Source: Anaerolineae bacterium
GTDB lineage: Bacteria; Chloroflexota; Anaerolineae; Aggregatilineales; Phototrophicaceae
DNA: 12,300 bases
Assembly: GCA_025454715.1 (NCBI GenBank)
Contig: JALONY010000066.1
Span: forward strand, 1-12,300
Direction of reading: 5' to 3'
The position numbers and the translations under genes were made by a program. Position 1 is the first letter of the stretch. Every line of letters starts with the position of its first letter. A model generated the notes under the pieces. It saw only the letters and a list, made by a program, of their open reading frames with translations, was not told the origin of the DNA and ran no database searches. Positions 6,790 through 12,300 of the stretch are shown piece after piece.

Positions 6790-7208
6790 CGTATGACCCC
6801 GACGACCGCGTGTTGATTGGGGTGATTAACCGACCGCGTGACCTCGCGGTGCTGCGCGCCGAGGGGTGGTACCGCATCCCGTATGAGCGGATGCCGTTGG
6901 GGGTGCAGGCCGATGTGTTGGGCGTGTACCTGAGCAAGGTGGTGAACCGGCGGGGCGGGGCGGTGTGTTGGTATGGGCGCGTGGTGGGGGTCGAGCTGGT
7001 GTACCGGCGTTGGTTACTGCCCGACGAGCACGACCACCCGCGTGCCGACGAGGTGTATTATCGCTTGGCGCTGGGCAACTTGACGGAGAAAGTGCCCCCA
7101 ATCCGCAACTCATCGGGGCGGCGGGTGCATTTCATCCGCACGACGTGGGCGCATTTCGAGCGTGCTGGCCAACTCCAAGACCTGTATCGCCCGTTACCGA
7201 GCGAGTGA
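6786..7208 (+). CDS. Conserved-looking protein of unknown function, 140 residues
   Basis: I cannot assign a function. The protein is soluble and rich in Arg, Tyr and Trp, with blocks that look conserved: VLIGVINRPRDL at residues 9-20, EGWYRIPYERMP, WYGRVVGVELVYRRWLLP, HPRADEVYYRLALG and RVHFIRTTWAHF near the C-terminus. The alternating hydrophobic pattern suggests a compact alpha/beta fold. No catalytic motif is certain, and no membrane segment or signal peptide is present. ATG 6786 overlaps the upstream stop (ATGA), placing it third in the GT2 set. The basic and aromatic make-up would suit nucleic-acid or polyanion binding, but that is only an inference. Confidence 0.75.
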   Translation: MTYDPDDRVLIGVINRPRDLAVLRAEGWYRIPYERMPLGVQADVLGVYLSKVVNRRGGAVCWYGRVVGVELVYRRWLLPDEHDHPRADEVYYRLALGNLTEKVPPIRNSSGRRVHFIRTTWAHFERAGQLQDLYRPLPSE

Positions 7209-7220
7209 ACCATTGATGGT
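7209..7220. repeat. Short perfect inverted repeat upstream of npdG
   Basis: ACCAT (7209-7213) and ATGGT (7216-7220) are separated by 2 bases. The repeat starts directly after the stop of the preceding gene and abuts the possible -35 of the npdG promoter. It could be an operator half-site pair; its small size makes chance possible. Confidence 0.25.
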
Positions 7221-7247
7221 CGAAATGCTGCCCAGACGATTTATAAT
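7220..7247 (+). promoter_or_regulatory. Candidate promoter of the F420 operon
   Basis: A perfect TATAAT stands at 7242-7247 in an AT-rich patch that is unusual for this GC-rich window. TCGAAA at 7220-7225 (4 of 6 to TTGACA) is 16 bases upstream. Transcription would start near 7254 with a leader of about 40 nt before the npdG ATG. It is the only clear promoter before the seven-gene run to the right edge. Confidence 0.5.
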
Positions 7248-7292
7248 AAAGGCGTATTTTGGCGTTTCAGCGCACTTAAAGGACAAAGGCTC

Positions 7293-7976
7293 ATGGGTGA
7301 GACCGATAGCTTGATGATGACGGTGGCCGTGCTGGGTGGCACGGGCAAAGAGGGTAGCGGCTTGGCGGTGCGTTGGGCGCTACGCGGCTATCGGGTCTTG
7401 ATTGGGAGCCGTGATGCCGGCAAGGCGATGGAGAAATGCGTGGAGCTCAACTCTGCCTTGGACGGCGATTACCTGAGCGGCACGGACAACTACAGCGCGG
7501 CTGCCGAGGCCGATATCGTGGTGTTGTCGGTGCCGTATGGCGCGCACCGCAGCACGCTGGAGAGCGTGCGCGATGTGTTGCGCGGCAAGGTGTTGGTCGA
7601 TTTGACCGTGCCGCTGGCACCGCCGGACGTGCGCCGCGTGAATGTGCCGGAGGGCAAATCGGCGGCATTGGAAGCACAGGCGTTGCTGGGCGACGCGGTG
7701 CGCGTGGTGGCCGCGTTCCAAAACGTGAGCGCCGAGAAGATTAAAGACCCGAGCGCCGAGGTCGATTGCGATGTGTTGGTGTGCGGGGACGACGCGGTGG
7801 CCAAGGCCGAGGTGATTCGGCTGGTCGAGGCGGCGGGGATGCGCGGCCTCGATGCGGGGTCGTTGGCCAATGCGGTGGCGGTCGAGGCGTTGACGCCGGT
7901 GCTGTTGTACATCAACCGTGCGTACAAGGTGAAGGGTGCGGGCATCCGCATCACGGGAATCGAGCCCGAGTTGTGA
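7293..7976 (+). CDS. npdG: NADPH-dependent F420 reductase (F420H2:NADP oxidoreductase), 227 residues
   Basis: The enzyme moves hydride between F420 and NADP in the cytoplasm (EC 1.5.1.40). Residues 10-41 form the Rossmann start: VAVLGGTGKEGSGLA with Gly15, Gly16, Gly18 and Gly21, then VLIGSRD, where Ser39-Arg40 fits binding of the NADP 2'-phosphate. Further on, DIVVLSVPYGAH and LVDLTVPL, an AFQNVSAEKI segment and a C-terminal LTPVLLYINRAYK helix all fit the NpdG/Fno family. The length is normal. AAAGGA at 7278-7283 lies 9 nt before ATG 7293; ATG 7314 is a possible internal start. It leads the operon and shares one base with the cofE start (TGATG). NADPH would be the likely source of F420H2 for the downstream oxidoreductase. 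Confidence 0.93.
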   Translation: MGETDSLMMTVAVLGGTGKEGSGLAVRWALRGYRVLIGSRDAGKAMEKCVELNSALDGDYLSGTDNYSAAAEADIVVLSVPYGAHRSTLESVRDVLRGKVLVDLTVPLAPPDVRRVNVPEGKSAALEAQALLGDAVRVVAAFQNVSAEKIKDPSAEVDCDVLVCGDDAVAKAEVIRLVEAAGMRGLDAGSLANAVAVEALTPVLLYINRAYKVKGAGIRITGIEPEL

Positions 7977-8737
7977 TGCAAGGGGGCTTGACCGTCTGGC
8001 CGGTGCCGGGCTTGCCGTTGGTGCAGGCCGGTGACGACCTCGCTGGGTTGATTGGTGGGGCGTTGGCAGCGGCGGAGGTGCGCTTGTTGGACGGCGATGT
8101 GTTGGTGGTGTCGTCCAAAATCATCTCCAAGAGCGAGGGGCGTTTCGTGCGGTTGGGCACGGTGCAGCCGAGCGCCGAGGCGCACGACCTCGCGGGGCGC
8201 ACCGGCAAAGACCCGCGCATGGTGCAATTGGTGCTGGACGAGAGCCGCGGGGTGTCGCGGGTGGGCAAGCATGTTTTGGTCACCACGCATCGTCTGGGGT
8301 TTACCAGCGCCAACGCGGGCATTGACCAGAGCAACGTGGCGGACGGTGAAGAGACCGCGCTGCTGTTGCCGCTTGACCCCGACGCCAGCGCCGATGCCTT
8401 GCGCCAGAAGCTGGAGGCGCATTTTGGGGTTAGGCTGGGGGTGGTCATCACCGACACGCACGGTCGCCCGTTTCGGATGGGCAACGTGGGCGTGGCGATT
8501 GGGGTATCGGGGGTGGTGGCGTTGCTCGATTTGCGCGGCCAGCCCGACCTGTATGGGCGGGTGCTGAAAATCACCCTGTCTGGCTATGCCGATTTGATTG
8601 CGTCTGCGGCACACTTGGTGACGGGCGAGGGCGCGGAAGGCCGCCCGGTGGTGCTGGTGCGCGGTTTGGCGCATGTGGGTGAGACGGGGCGGGCGACCGA
8701 CCTCGTGCGACCGCCCGAACAGGATATGTATCGCTGA
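7976..8737 (+). CDS. cofE: Coenzyme F420-0:L-glutamate ligase, 253 residues
   Basis: CofE adds glutamate residues to F420-0 with GTP (EC 6.3.2.31 and 6.3.2.34). ATG 7976 overlaps the npdG stop by one base and homology starts at once (VWPVPGLPLV, residues 7-16); the longer open frame upstream lies inside npdG. Family signatures are GDVLVVSSKIISKSEG (40-55), DPRMVQLVLDESR, GFTSANAGIDQSNV, VVITDTHGRPFRMGNVGVAI, and GQPDLYGRVLKIT with a closing PVVLVRGL. The protein is the length of stand-alone CofE, and the nitroreductase half found in mycobacterial FbiB is a separate gene 9 nt downstream. The function is very likely; the length of the glutamate tail cannot be read from the sequence. Confidence 0.95.
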   Translation: MQGGLTVWPVPGLPLVQAGDDLAGLIGGALAAAEVRLLDGDVLVVSSKIISKSEGRFVRLGTVQPSAEAHDLAGRTGKDPRMVQLVLDESRGVSRVGKHVLVTTHRLGFTSANAGIDQSNVADGEETALLLPLDPDASADALRQKLEAHFGVRLGVVITDTHGRPFRMGNVGVAIGVSGVVALLDLRGQPDLYGRVLKITLSGYADLIASAAHLVTGEGAEGRPVVLVRGLAHVGETGRATDLVRPPEQDMYR

Positions 8738-8742
8738 GGAGG
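8736..8742 (+). promoter_or_regulatory. Ribosome binding site of the nitroreductase gene, overlapping the cofE stop
   Basis: GAGGAGG begins inside the cofE stop codon and ends only 4 nt before GTG 8747. The spacing is short, but no other in-frame start lies nearby, so it fixes the GTG start. Confidence 0.5.
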
Positions 8743-8746
8743 CGGG

Positions 8747-9361
8747 GTGGACGGAACGGTCAGGGATGGGTGGCGTGAGCTGCTGCGTGGACGGCGGTCA
8801 TTGCGCCGCTATCGGCCAGAGCCGGTGCCCGAAGACGTGCTGCGCGAGGTGTTGGCGGCGGCGGTGTATGCGCCGTCGGCGCACAACCGCCAGCCGTGGC
8901 GGTTCGCGGTCATCCGCGAGGCCGAGGCCAAGCGAGGGCTGGCCGAGGCGATGGGGGCGCGTTTGCGTGCGGATTTGACCCGTGACGGCGCGCCCGCCGA
9001 GGTGATCGAGGCCGATGCCGCCCGAAGCTATGACCGCCTGACCGCCGCGCCCGTGCTGATTGTGTTGTGCTTGTCGATGGTCGAAATGGATGTGTACCCC
9101 GATGCGCGGCGCGCTCACCTCGAGTGGGTGATGGCGGCGCAGAGCACGGCGATGGCGGGGCAAAACCTGCTGTTGGCCGCGCACGCGCTGGGGTTGGGGG
9201 CGTGCTGGATGTGCGCGCCCTTGTTTTGCCCGGAGGTGGTTCGGGCGGCGTTGAGCTTGCCGCCCGATTGGGAGCCGCAGGGGGTGATTACCCTCGGATA
9301 TCCGGCGCAAGAGCGCACGAAGACCCGCAAACCGCTGGAGGAGGTGGTCTTGTGGCGTTGA
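8747..9361 (+). CDS. Stand-alone nitroreductase resembling the FbiB C-terminal domain (putative dehydro-F420-0 reductase), 204 residues
   Basis: The protein is a small FMN-dependent nitroreductase. RRSLRRYRPEPVPEDVL at residues 16-32 and APSAHNRQPWRF at 42-53 are FMN-binding segments; LGLGACWMCAPLFCPEVVR and LPPDWEPQGVITLGYP match, in order and wording, the C-terminal half of mycobacterial FbiB. That domain reduces dehydro-F420-0, made when phosphoenolpyruvate rather than phospholactate is used, to F420-0. Stand-alone enzymes of this kind are known from Thermomicrobia, also Chloroflexota. It starts at GTG 8747, 9 nt after cofE, and its end overlaps cofD by 10 nt. The position between cofE and cofD supports the role, but another nitroreductase activity cannot be excluded from sequence alone. 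Confidence 0.88.
   Translation: MDGTVRDGWRELLRGRRSLRRYRPEPVPEDVLREVLAAAVYAPSAHNRQPWRFAVIREAEAKRGLAEAMGARLRADLTRDGAPAEVIEADAARSYDRLTAAPVLIVLCLSMVEMDVYPDARRAHLEWVMAAQSTAMAGQNLLLAAHALGLGACWMCAPLFCPEVVRAALSLPPDWEPQGVITLGYPAQERTKTRKPLEEVVLWR
9337..9344 (+). promoter_or_regulatory. Strong ribosome binding site that sets the cofD start
   Basis: GGAGGAGG lies inside the nitroreductase coding sequence, 7 nt before GTG 9352. It favours this GTG over TTG 9358, GTG 9376 or an earlier in-frame start, because the spacing is ideal and the family N-terminus follows. Confidence 0.65.
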
Positions 9362-10311
9362 GAGAGCAGTACCGCGTGACGGTGTTCGTCGGCGGGGTGG
9401 GGGGAGCGCGCTTGGCGTATGGTCTGGCGCAGGTGCTGCCGCCCGAGCGGTTGACGATCGTCGTCAACGTCGGGGATGATTTTTGGCATTTGGGATTGAA
9501 GATTTGCCCCGATAGCGACACGGTGATGTACACCTTGTCGGGGCGGGTTGACCGTGCCCAAGGCTGGGGCGTGGAGGGCGAGAGCACGCACATGCTCGAG
9601 GCGTTGCGAACCCTCGACCCCGACGGCGGGCAAACGTGGTTCAAGCTGGGGGATAAAGACCTCGCGACGCACTTGTGGCGGACGCACGCCCTGAGCGAAG
9701 GGGCACGCCTGACCGAGATAACCGACGTTTTGCGCCAGCGCTTGGGCATGGCGCATCGCTTGTTGCCGGTGACGGACGACAGCGTGCCGACGCGGGTCGA
9801 GACGGTCGAGCGCGGCTGGCTGTCGTTTCAAGAGTATTTCGTGCGGTACCGTTGGCAACCGACGGTACGCTGTTTGCTGTATGACGGGGCGGAGCGGGCG
9901 CGGGTGTCGCCCGAGGTGGCCGCTGCGATTGACGAGAGCGACGCGCTGGTGTTCGCGCCGTCCAACCCGTGGTTGTCGGTGGCGCCGATGCTGGCGGTGG
10001 GCGACCTGCGCGCCCGTTTGATGGCGCGTGCGGTGCCGCGGGTGGCGATGACCCCCATCCTCGGCGGGGCGGCGGTGAAAGGCCCCGCGGCCAAGCTGAT
10101 GGGTGAGCTGGGCTATCCGGTCGGCGCGGAGGCGGTGGCAGGGTTTTATGGCGAGTTGTTGACCGGCTTCGTCGATGACACGCGCAACCCGCCGTTCGCG
10201 GCGGGCGGGCTGGACGTGCTGCGGGCGGACACGCTGATGAGCGATGACGCGGCGCGGGTGCGGGTGGCGCGTGAGCTGCTGGCGTGGCTGGAGAACGGGG
10301 GCGGGGCGTGA
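9352..10311 (+). CDS. cofD: 2-phospho-L-lactate transferase (phosphoenolpyruvate-type substrate possible), 319 residues
   Basis: CofD joins the activated (enol)lactyl-phosphate to the deazaflavin Fo, giving F420-0 or dehydro-F420-0 (EC 2.7.8.28). Signatures seen: the glycine loop VFVGGVGGARL at residues 11-21, VNVGDDFWHLGLKICPDSDT, WFKLGDKDLATHLWRTHAL, RLLPVTDDSVPTRVET, SFQEYFVRYRWQP and APSNPWLSVAPML. The length is typical. The GTG 9352 start follows a strong ribosome site and overlaps the nitroreductase by 10 nt. The stop overlaps the cofC start as GTGA. Whether the donor is the lactyl or the enolpyruvyl GDP compound is not visible here; the neighbouring nitroreductase points to the enolpyruvyl route. 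Confidence 0.95.
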   Translation: MALREQYRVTVFVGGVGGARLAYGLAQVLPPERLTIVVNVGDDFWHLGLKICPDSDTVMYTLSGRVDRAQGWGVEGESTHMLEALRTLDPDGGQTWFKLGDKDLATHLWRTHALSEGARLTEITDVLRQRLGMAHRLLPVTDDSVPTRVETVERGWLSFQEYFVRYRWQPTVRCLLYDGAERARVSPEVAAAIDESDALVFAPSNPWLSVAPMLAVGDLRARLMARAVPRVAMTPILGGAAVKGPAAKLMGELGYPVGAEAVAGFYGELLTGFVDDTRNPPFAAGGLDVLRADTLMSDDAARVRVARELLAWLENGGGA

Positions 10312-10994
10312 GCGCGTGGGTGGTGCTGCCGGTCAAGCCGCTCAGCCTCGCCAAGAGCCGCCTTGCCGACGCCCTGACCTCTGAACAGCGCGTGCGCTTT
10401 GCCGAGGGCAACCTGAAGCGCATTTTGCGCGTCTTGAAAGAGGTGCCCCAAGTCACCGAGGTGCTGGTCATCAGCCGCGATACGCGGGTGCTGGGCATCG
10501 CCCGCGAGTATGGCGCCAAGACGGTGCAAGAAAGCGGCCAACCGGCCTTGAACCCCGCCTTGATGCGCGCTACTCAGCTCTTGATGGCGTGGAAGGTGGA
10601 CTCGGTGTTGATATTACCTGCCGACCTCGCTTTGCTGGAGGCCTCGGACGTGGTCGGGTTGGTGCGGGCGGCGGGGCAGCACGACTCTGCGGTGGTGCTG
10701 GCGACCGACCGGCACCGCGACGGGACGAACGCGCTGCTGGTGCGCCCGCCCGGCTTGATGATGTACGACTATGGGGTGGGGAGCTTTGCGCGCCATCGGG
10801 AGCAGGCCGAGGCCAAAGGCGTGCCGGTGTTCGAGTACGCCTCGGAGCGGCTGAAGCTGGACTTGGACACGCCGGAGGACATCCACGAGCTGTATCGGGT
10901 GATGATTGGGCATGAAATCCCGCGCCAGACGACCTTGTCCGAGGCGTTCGAGCTGGTGTTGGACAAGCTGGAACGCAGTGAGCACAGCGGATGA
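10308..10994 (+). CDS. cofC: 2-phospho-L-lactate (or phosphoenolpyruvate) guanylyltransferase, 228 residues
   Basis: CofC (FbiD in actinobacteria) couples GTP to 2-phospholactate or phosphoenolpyruvate to form the donor used by CofD (EC 2.7.7.68 or 2.7.7.105). The start motif VVLPVKPLSLAKSRL at residues 5-19 is diagnostic, with Lys10, Lys16 and Arg18 in the nucleotide-binding loop. LILPADLALL contains Asp106 and KLDLDTPEDI contains Asp185 and Asp187, the likely metal ligands. DGTNALLVRPP also fits the family. GTG 10308 overlaps the cofD stop (GTGA). An in-frame GTG at 10284 would add eight residues without family similarity. The stop overlaps the next start as ATGA. The choice between phospholactate and phosphoenolpyruvate cannot be settled by eye. 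Confidence 0.93.
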   Translation: MSAWVVLPVKPLSLAKSRLADALTSEQRVRFAEGNLKRILRVLKEVPQVTEVLVISRDTRVLGIAREYGAKTVQESGQPALNPALMRATQLLMAWKVDSVLILPADLALLEASDVVGLVRAAGQHDSAVVLATDRHRDGTNALLVRPPGLMMYDYGVGSFARHREQAEAKGVPVFEYASERLKLDLDTPEDIHELYRVMIGHEIPRQTTLSEAFELVLDKLERSEHSG

Positions 10995-11989
10995 CGTTTC
11001 GCAGACTGGGCGTTTATCTGACCGAGGACATCCCGACCTCGGACGCCATCCGGCTGGCGCAGTATGCCGAATTGCGCGGGTTCGAGATGGTGTGGCAGGC
11101 CGAGCAGGTGCTGAGCCGCGACGCGCTGGTGACGTTGGGCGCGTTCGCCGCCGCGACGACCCGCGTGCGCTTGGGGTGCGCGGTGCTCGACCCGTGGACG
11201 CGCAACGCGGCGGTGATGGCCACGGCGCTGATGACGTTGGACGACCTCGCGCCTGACCGCGTGATGCTGGGCTTGGGCGGGTGGACGGAGGCCGGTGCGC
11301 GGCAGGTCGGGGTGGAGCGCGATAAGCCGTTGCTGGCGATGCGCGAGGTGACGACGGCTCTGCGGGCGTTGTTCGCCGGAGACCCCGTGACGCGGCGCGG
11401 GCAGGTGGTGCGCTTGTTGGATGCGCGCCTAGAGATGCACCCGCAACGGCGCGAGCCGCGCAAAATCCCGATTTACTTCGGGGTGACCGCGCCCGCCTCG
11501 ATGGCGCTGGCCGGTGAGGTGGCCGACGGGGTGCTGATGAATTATCTGGTTACACCGGCCTACACCCGCCCCGCGCTGGAAGAGCTGCAACGCGGGGCGC
11601 GCTTGTCGGGGCGTGGGCTGGAGCGGGTTGACCGCCCGCAGTTGATTGCGTGCGCGGTCAGCCGTGACCGTGAGCAGGCGATGGATGTGGCACGCCGATT
11701 CGTGGCGGGCGCGCTGATGTCGCAACCGGCCTTGATGCGCGCCAACGGGGTCACACAAGACTTGTTGGACGAGTTCGGGCGGGTGGTGGCGGAGTCGGGC
11801 TTTCAGGCGGCGTACCGGCGCGTGCCGGATGAGGTGATACAGGCGGTGATGGCGGCGGGGTCGCCGCGGGAGGTGCGCGCCAAGGTCGGCGATTACGTGG
11901 ACGCGGGCGCGACCTGCCCAGTCTTGTACCCGCTGTGCGAGGATGTGCGCTTCATGATGGACGTGTTTACCGACCCGTTTTTGGAATGA
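10991..11989 (+). CDS. LLM-class (luciferase-like) oxidoreductase, probably F420-dependent, 332 residues
   Basis: The protein is a single luciferase-like TIM barrel. Its start (LGVYLTEDIPTSDAIRLAQ) and the segments RVRLGCAVLDPWTRN, ALMTLDDLAPDRVMLGLGG, IPIYFGVTAPASMALAGEVADGVLMN and SPREVRAKVGDYVDAGAT follow the pattern of Mer (methylene-tetrahydromethanopterin reductase) and related F420-dependent enzymes. Within this family many members use F420 and some use FMN; the place in the F420 operon, overlapping cofC by ATGA, argues strongly for F420. It does not show obvious features of the F420-dependent glucose-6-phosphate dehydrogenase. The substrate is unknown. The length is normal, and there is no signal peptide. 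Confidence 0.88.
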   Translation: MTFRRLGVYLTEDIPTSDAIRLAQYAELRGFEMVWQAEQVLSRDALVTLGAFAAATTRVRLGCAVLDPWTRNAAVMATALMTLDDLAPDRVMLGLGGWTEAGARQVGVERDKPLLAMREVTTALRALFAGDPVTRRGQVVRLLDARLEMHPQRREPRKIPIYFGVTAPASMALAGEVADGVLMNYLVTPAYTRPALEELQRGARLSGRGLERVDRPQLIACAVSRDREQAMDVARRFVAGALMSQPALMRANGVTQDLLDEFGRVVAESGFQAAYRRVPDEVIQAVMAAGSPREVRAKVGDYVDAGATCPVLYPLCEDVRFMMDVFTDPFLE

Positions 11990-11991
11990 CC

Positions 11992-12300
11992 ATGCGGCGA
12001 GTCTTGGGCGAAGTGTGGGGGCGTTTCGGTTTGCTGCTGCTGGCGGCGGGCATGGTGAGCGCGATGTTGGCGGGCGCGGCACGCGGTGCCGACGGCTGGC
12101 CGTTGATGCCGGTCGATGATGCCTATATCCACTTTCAATATGCCAAACAAGCCGCGACCGGCCAGCCGTTCGTGTATGTGGCGGGCGACCCGGCGACCTC
12201 GGGCGCGACCAGCTTGGTTTACCCGTGGTTGCTGGCTGGCGGGTGGCTGTTGGGCTGGCGAGAGCTGGCGTTGGGCGTCTGGGCGGTGCTGATTGGCGTG
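11992..12300 (+). CDS. GT-C type membrane glycosyltransferase, N-terminal part (runs off the right edge)
   Basis: An open frame of 103 codons starts at ATG 11992, 2 nt after the preceding stop, and continues past the window. Residues 12-30 form a first membrane helix. They are followed by PVDDAYIHFQYAKQAATGQP with the Asp42-Asp43 pair, and by GATSLVYPWLLAGGWLLG leading into the next helix. This 'DDAYIxxxYA ... GxTS' pattern is typical of GT-C enzymes, which take sugars from polyprenyl phosphate on the outer face of the membrane. No strong ribosome site is visible, so translation is probably coupled to the oxidoreductase. The sugar and acceptor are unknown. The GT2 enzyme at 5600 makes the type of donor it would need. 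Confidence 0.75.
   Translation, partial: MRRVLGEVWGRFGLLLLAAGMVSAMLAGAARGADGWPLMPVDDAYIHFQYAKQAATGQPFVYVAGDPATSGATSLVYPWLLAGGWLLGWRELALGVWAVLIGV

Noticed and set aside
7766..7975. Upstream extension of the cofE frame
   Set aside because: It lies wholly within npdG, shows no similarity to CofE, and ATG 7976 begins exactly where homology starts.
7490..8674. Long open frame on the minus strand (394 codons) across npdG and cofE
   Set aside because: It is opposite two genes with clear family motifs, its product is His/Arg/Gln-rich without recognisable domains, and such frames are expected opposite GC-rich genes.
9067..9351. Upstream extension of the cofD frame
   Set aside because: It overlaps the nitroreductase coding region and has Gly/Ala/Arg-biased sequence; GTG 9352 has a strong ribosome site.
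10991..11989. F420-dependent glucose-6-phosphate dehydrogenase as identity of the LLM enzyme, linking it to ppgK
   Set aside because: The family is right, but the sequence follows Mer-like patterns more closely and I see no specific signature for that dehydrogenase; the link remains speculative.

Overview
The window is GC-rich, dense in genes and mostly transcribed on the + strand. It looks like a member of the Chloroflexota (Anaerolineae-type). This is inferred from gene content: F420 biosynthesis with a stand-alone nitroreductase, a bacterial SH3 protein with a Pro/Ala/Thr tail, a polyphosphate glucokinase, GT2 and GT-C envelope glycosyltransferases, and multidomain histidine kinases. The phylum is a judgement from protein character, not from a marker gene. 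I see no tRNA, rRNA, CRISPR array, transposase or phage gene, and no stretch over 300 bases lacks a gene.

Left part (1-2255). A minus-strand SH3-like protein runs off the left edge and carries a repetitive low-complexity tail. A small HEAT-like helical protein and a polyphosphate glucokinase (ppgK) follow on the + strand. A minus-strand flavin reductase-like protein converges on ppgK, and a strong hairpin sits between and into their 3' ends.

Middle part (2357-7208). Two sensor kinases overlap by 4 nt. The first is a membrane PAS histidine kinase; the second is a soluble REC-PAS-histidine kinase. Neither has a DNA-binding output. Next comes a polyprenol-phosphate sugar synthase-like GT2 enzyme, followed in ATGA-overlap by a 76-residue acidic helical protein and a 140-residue protein of unknown function.

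Right part (7293-12300). This is one tight operon for the redox cofactor F420: npdG (F420:NADP oxidoreductase), cofE (glutamyl ligase), a stand-alone nitroreductase resembling the C-terminal half of mycobacterial FbiB, cofD, cofC, and an F420-type luciferase-like oxidoreductase. The start of a GT-C membrane glycosyltransferase follows. CofC and CofD would build and attach the phospho-(enol)lactyl side chain to Fo, the nitroreductase would reduce a dehydro intermediate, and CofE would add the glutamate tail. NpdG would exchange hydride with NADP(H), and the luciferase-like enzyme would use the reduced cofactor on an unknown substrate. The Fo synthase gene (fbiC or cofG/cofH) is not here and must lie elsewhere.

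The points most worth following are the split cofE + nitroreductase arrangement, the oxidoreductase tied by overlap to cofC, the kinase pair without an output domain, and the two coupled unknown proteins after the GT2 gene.
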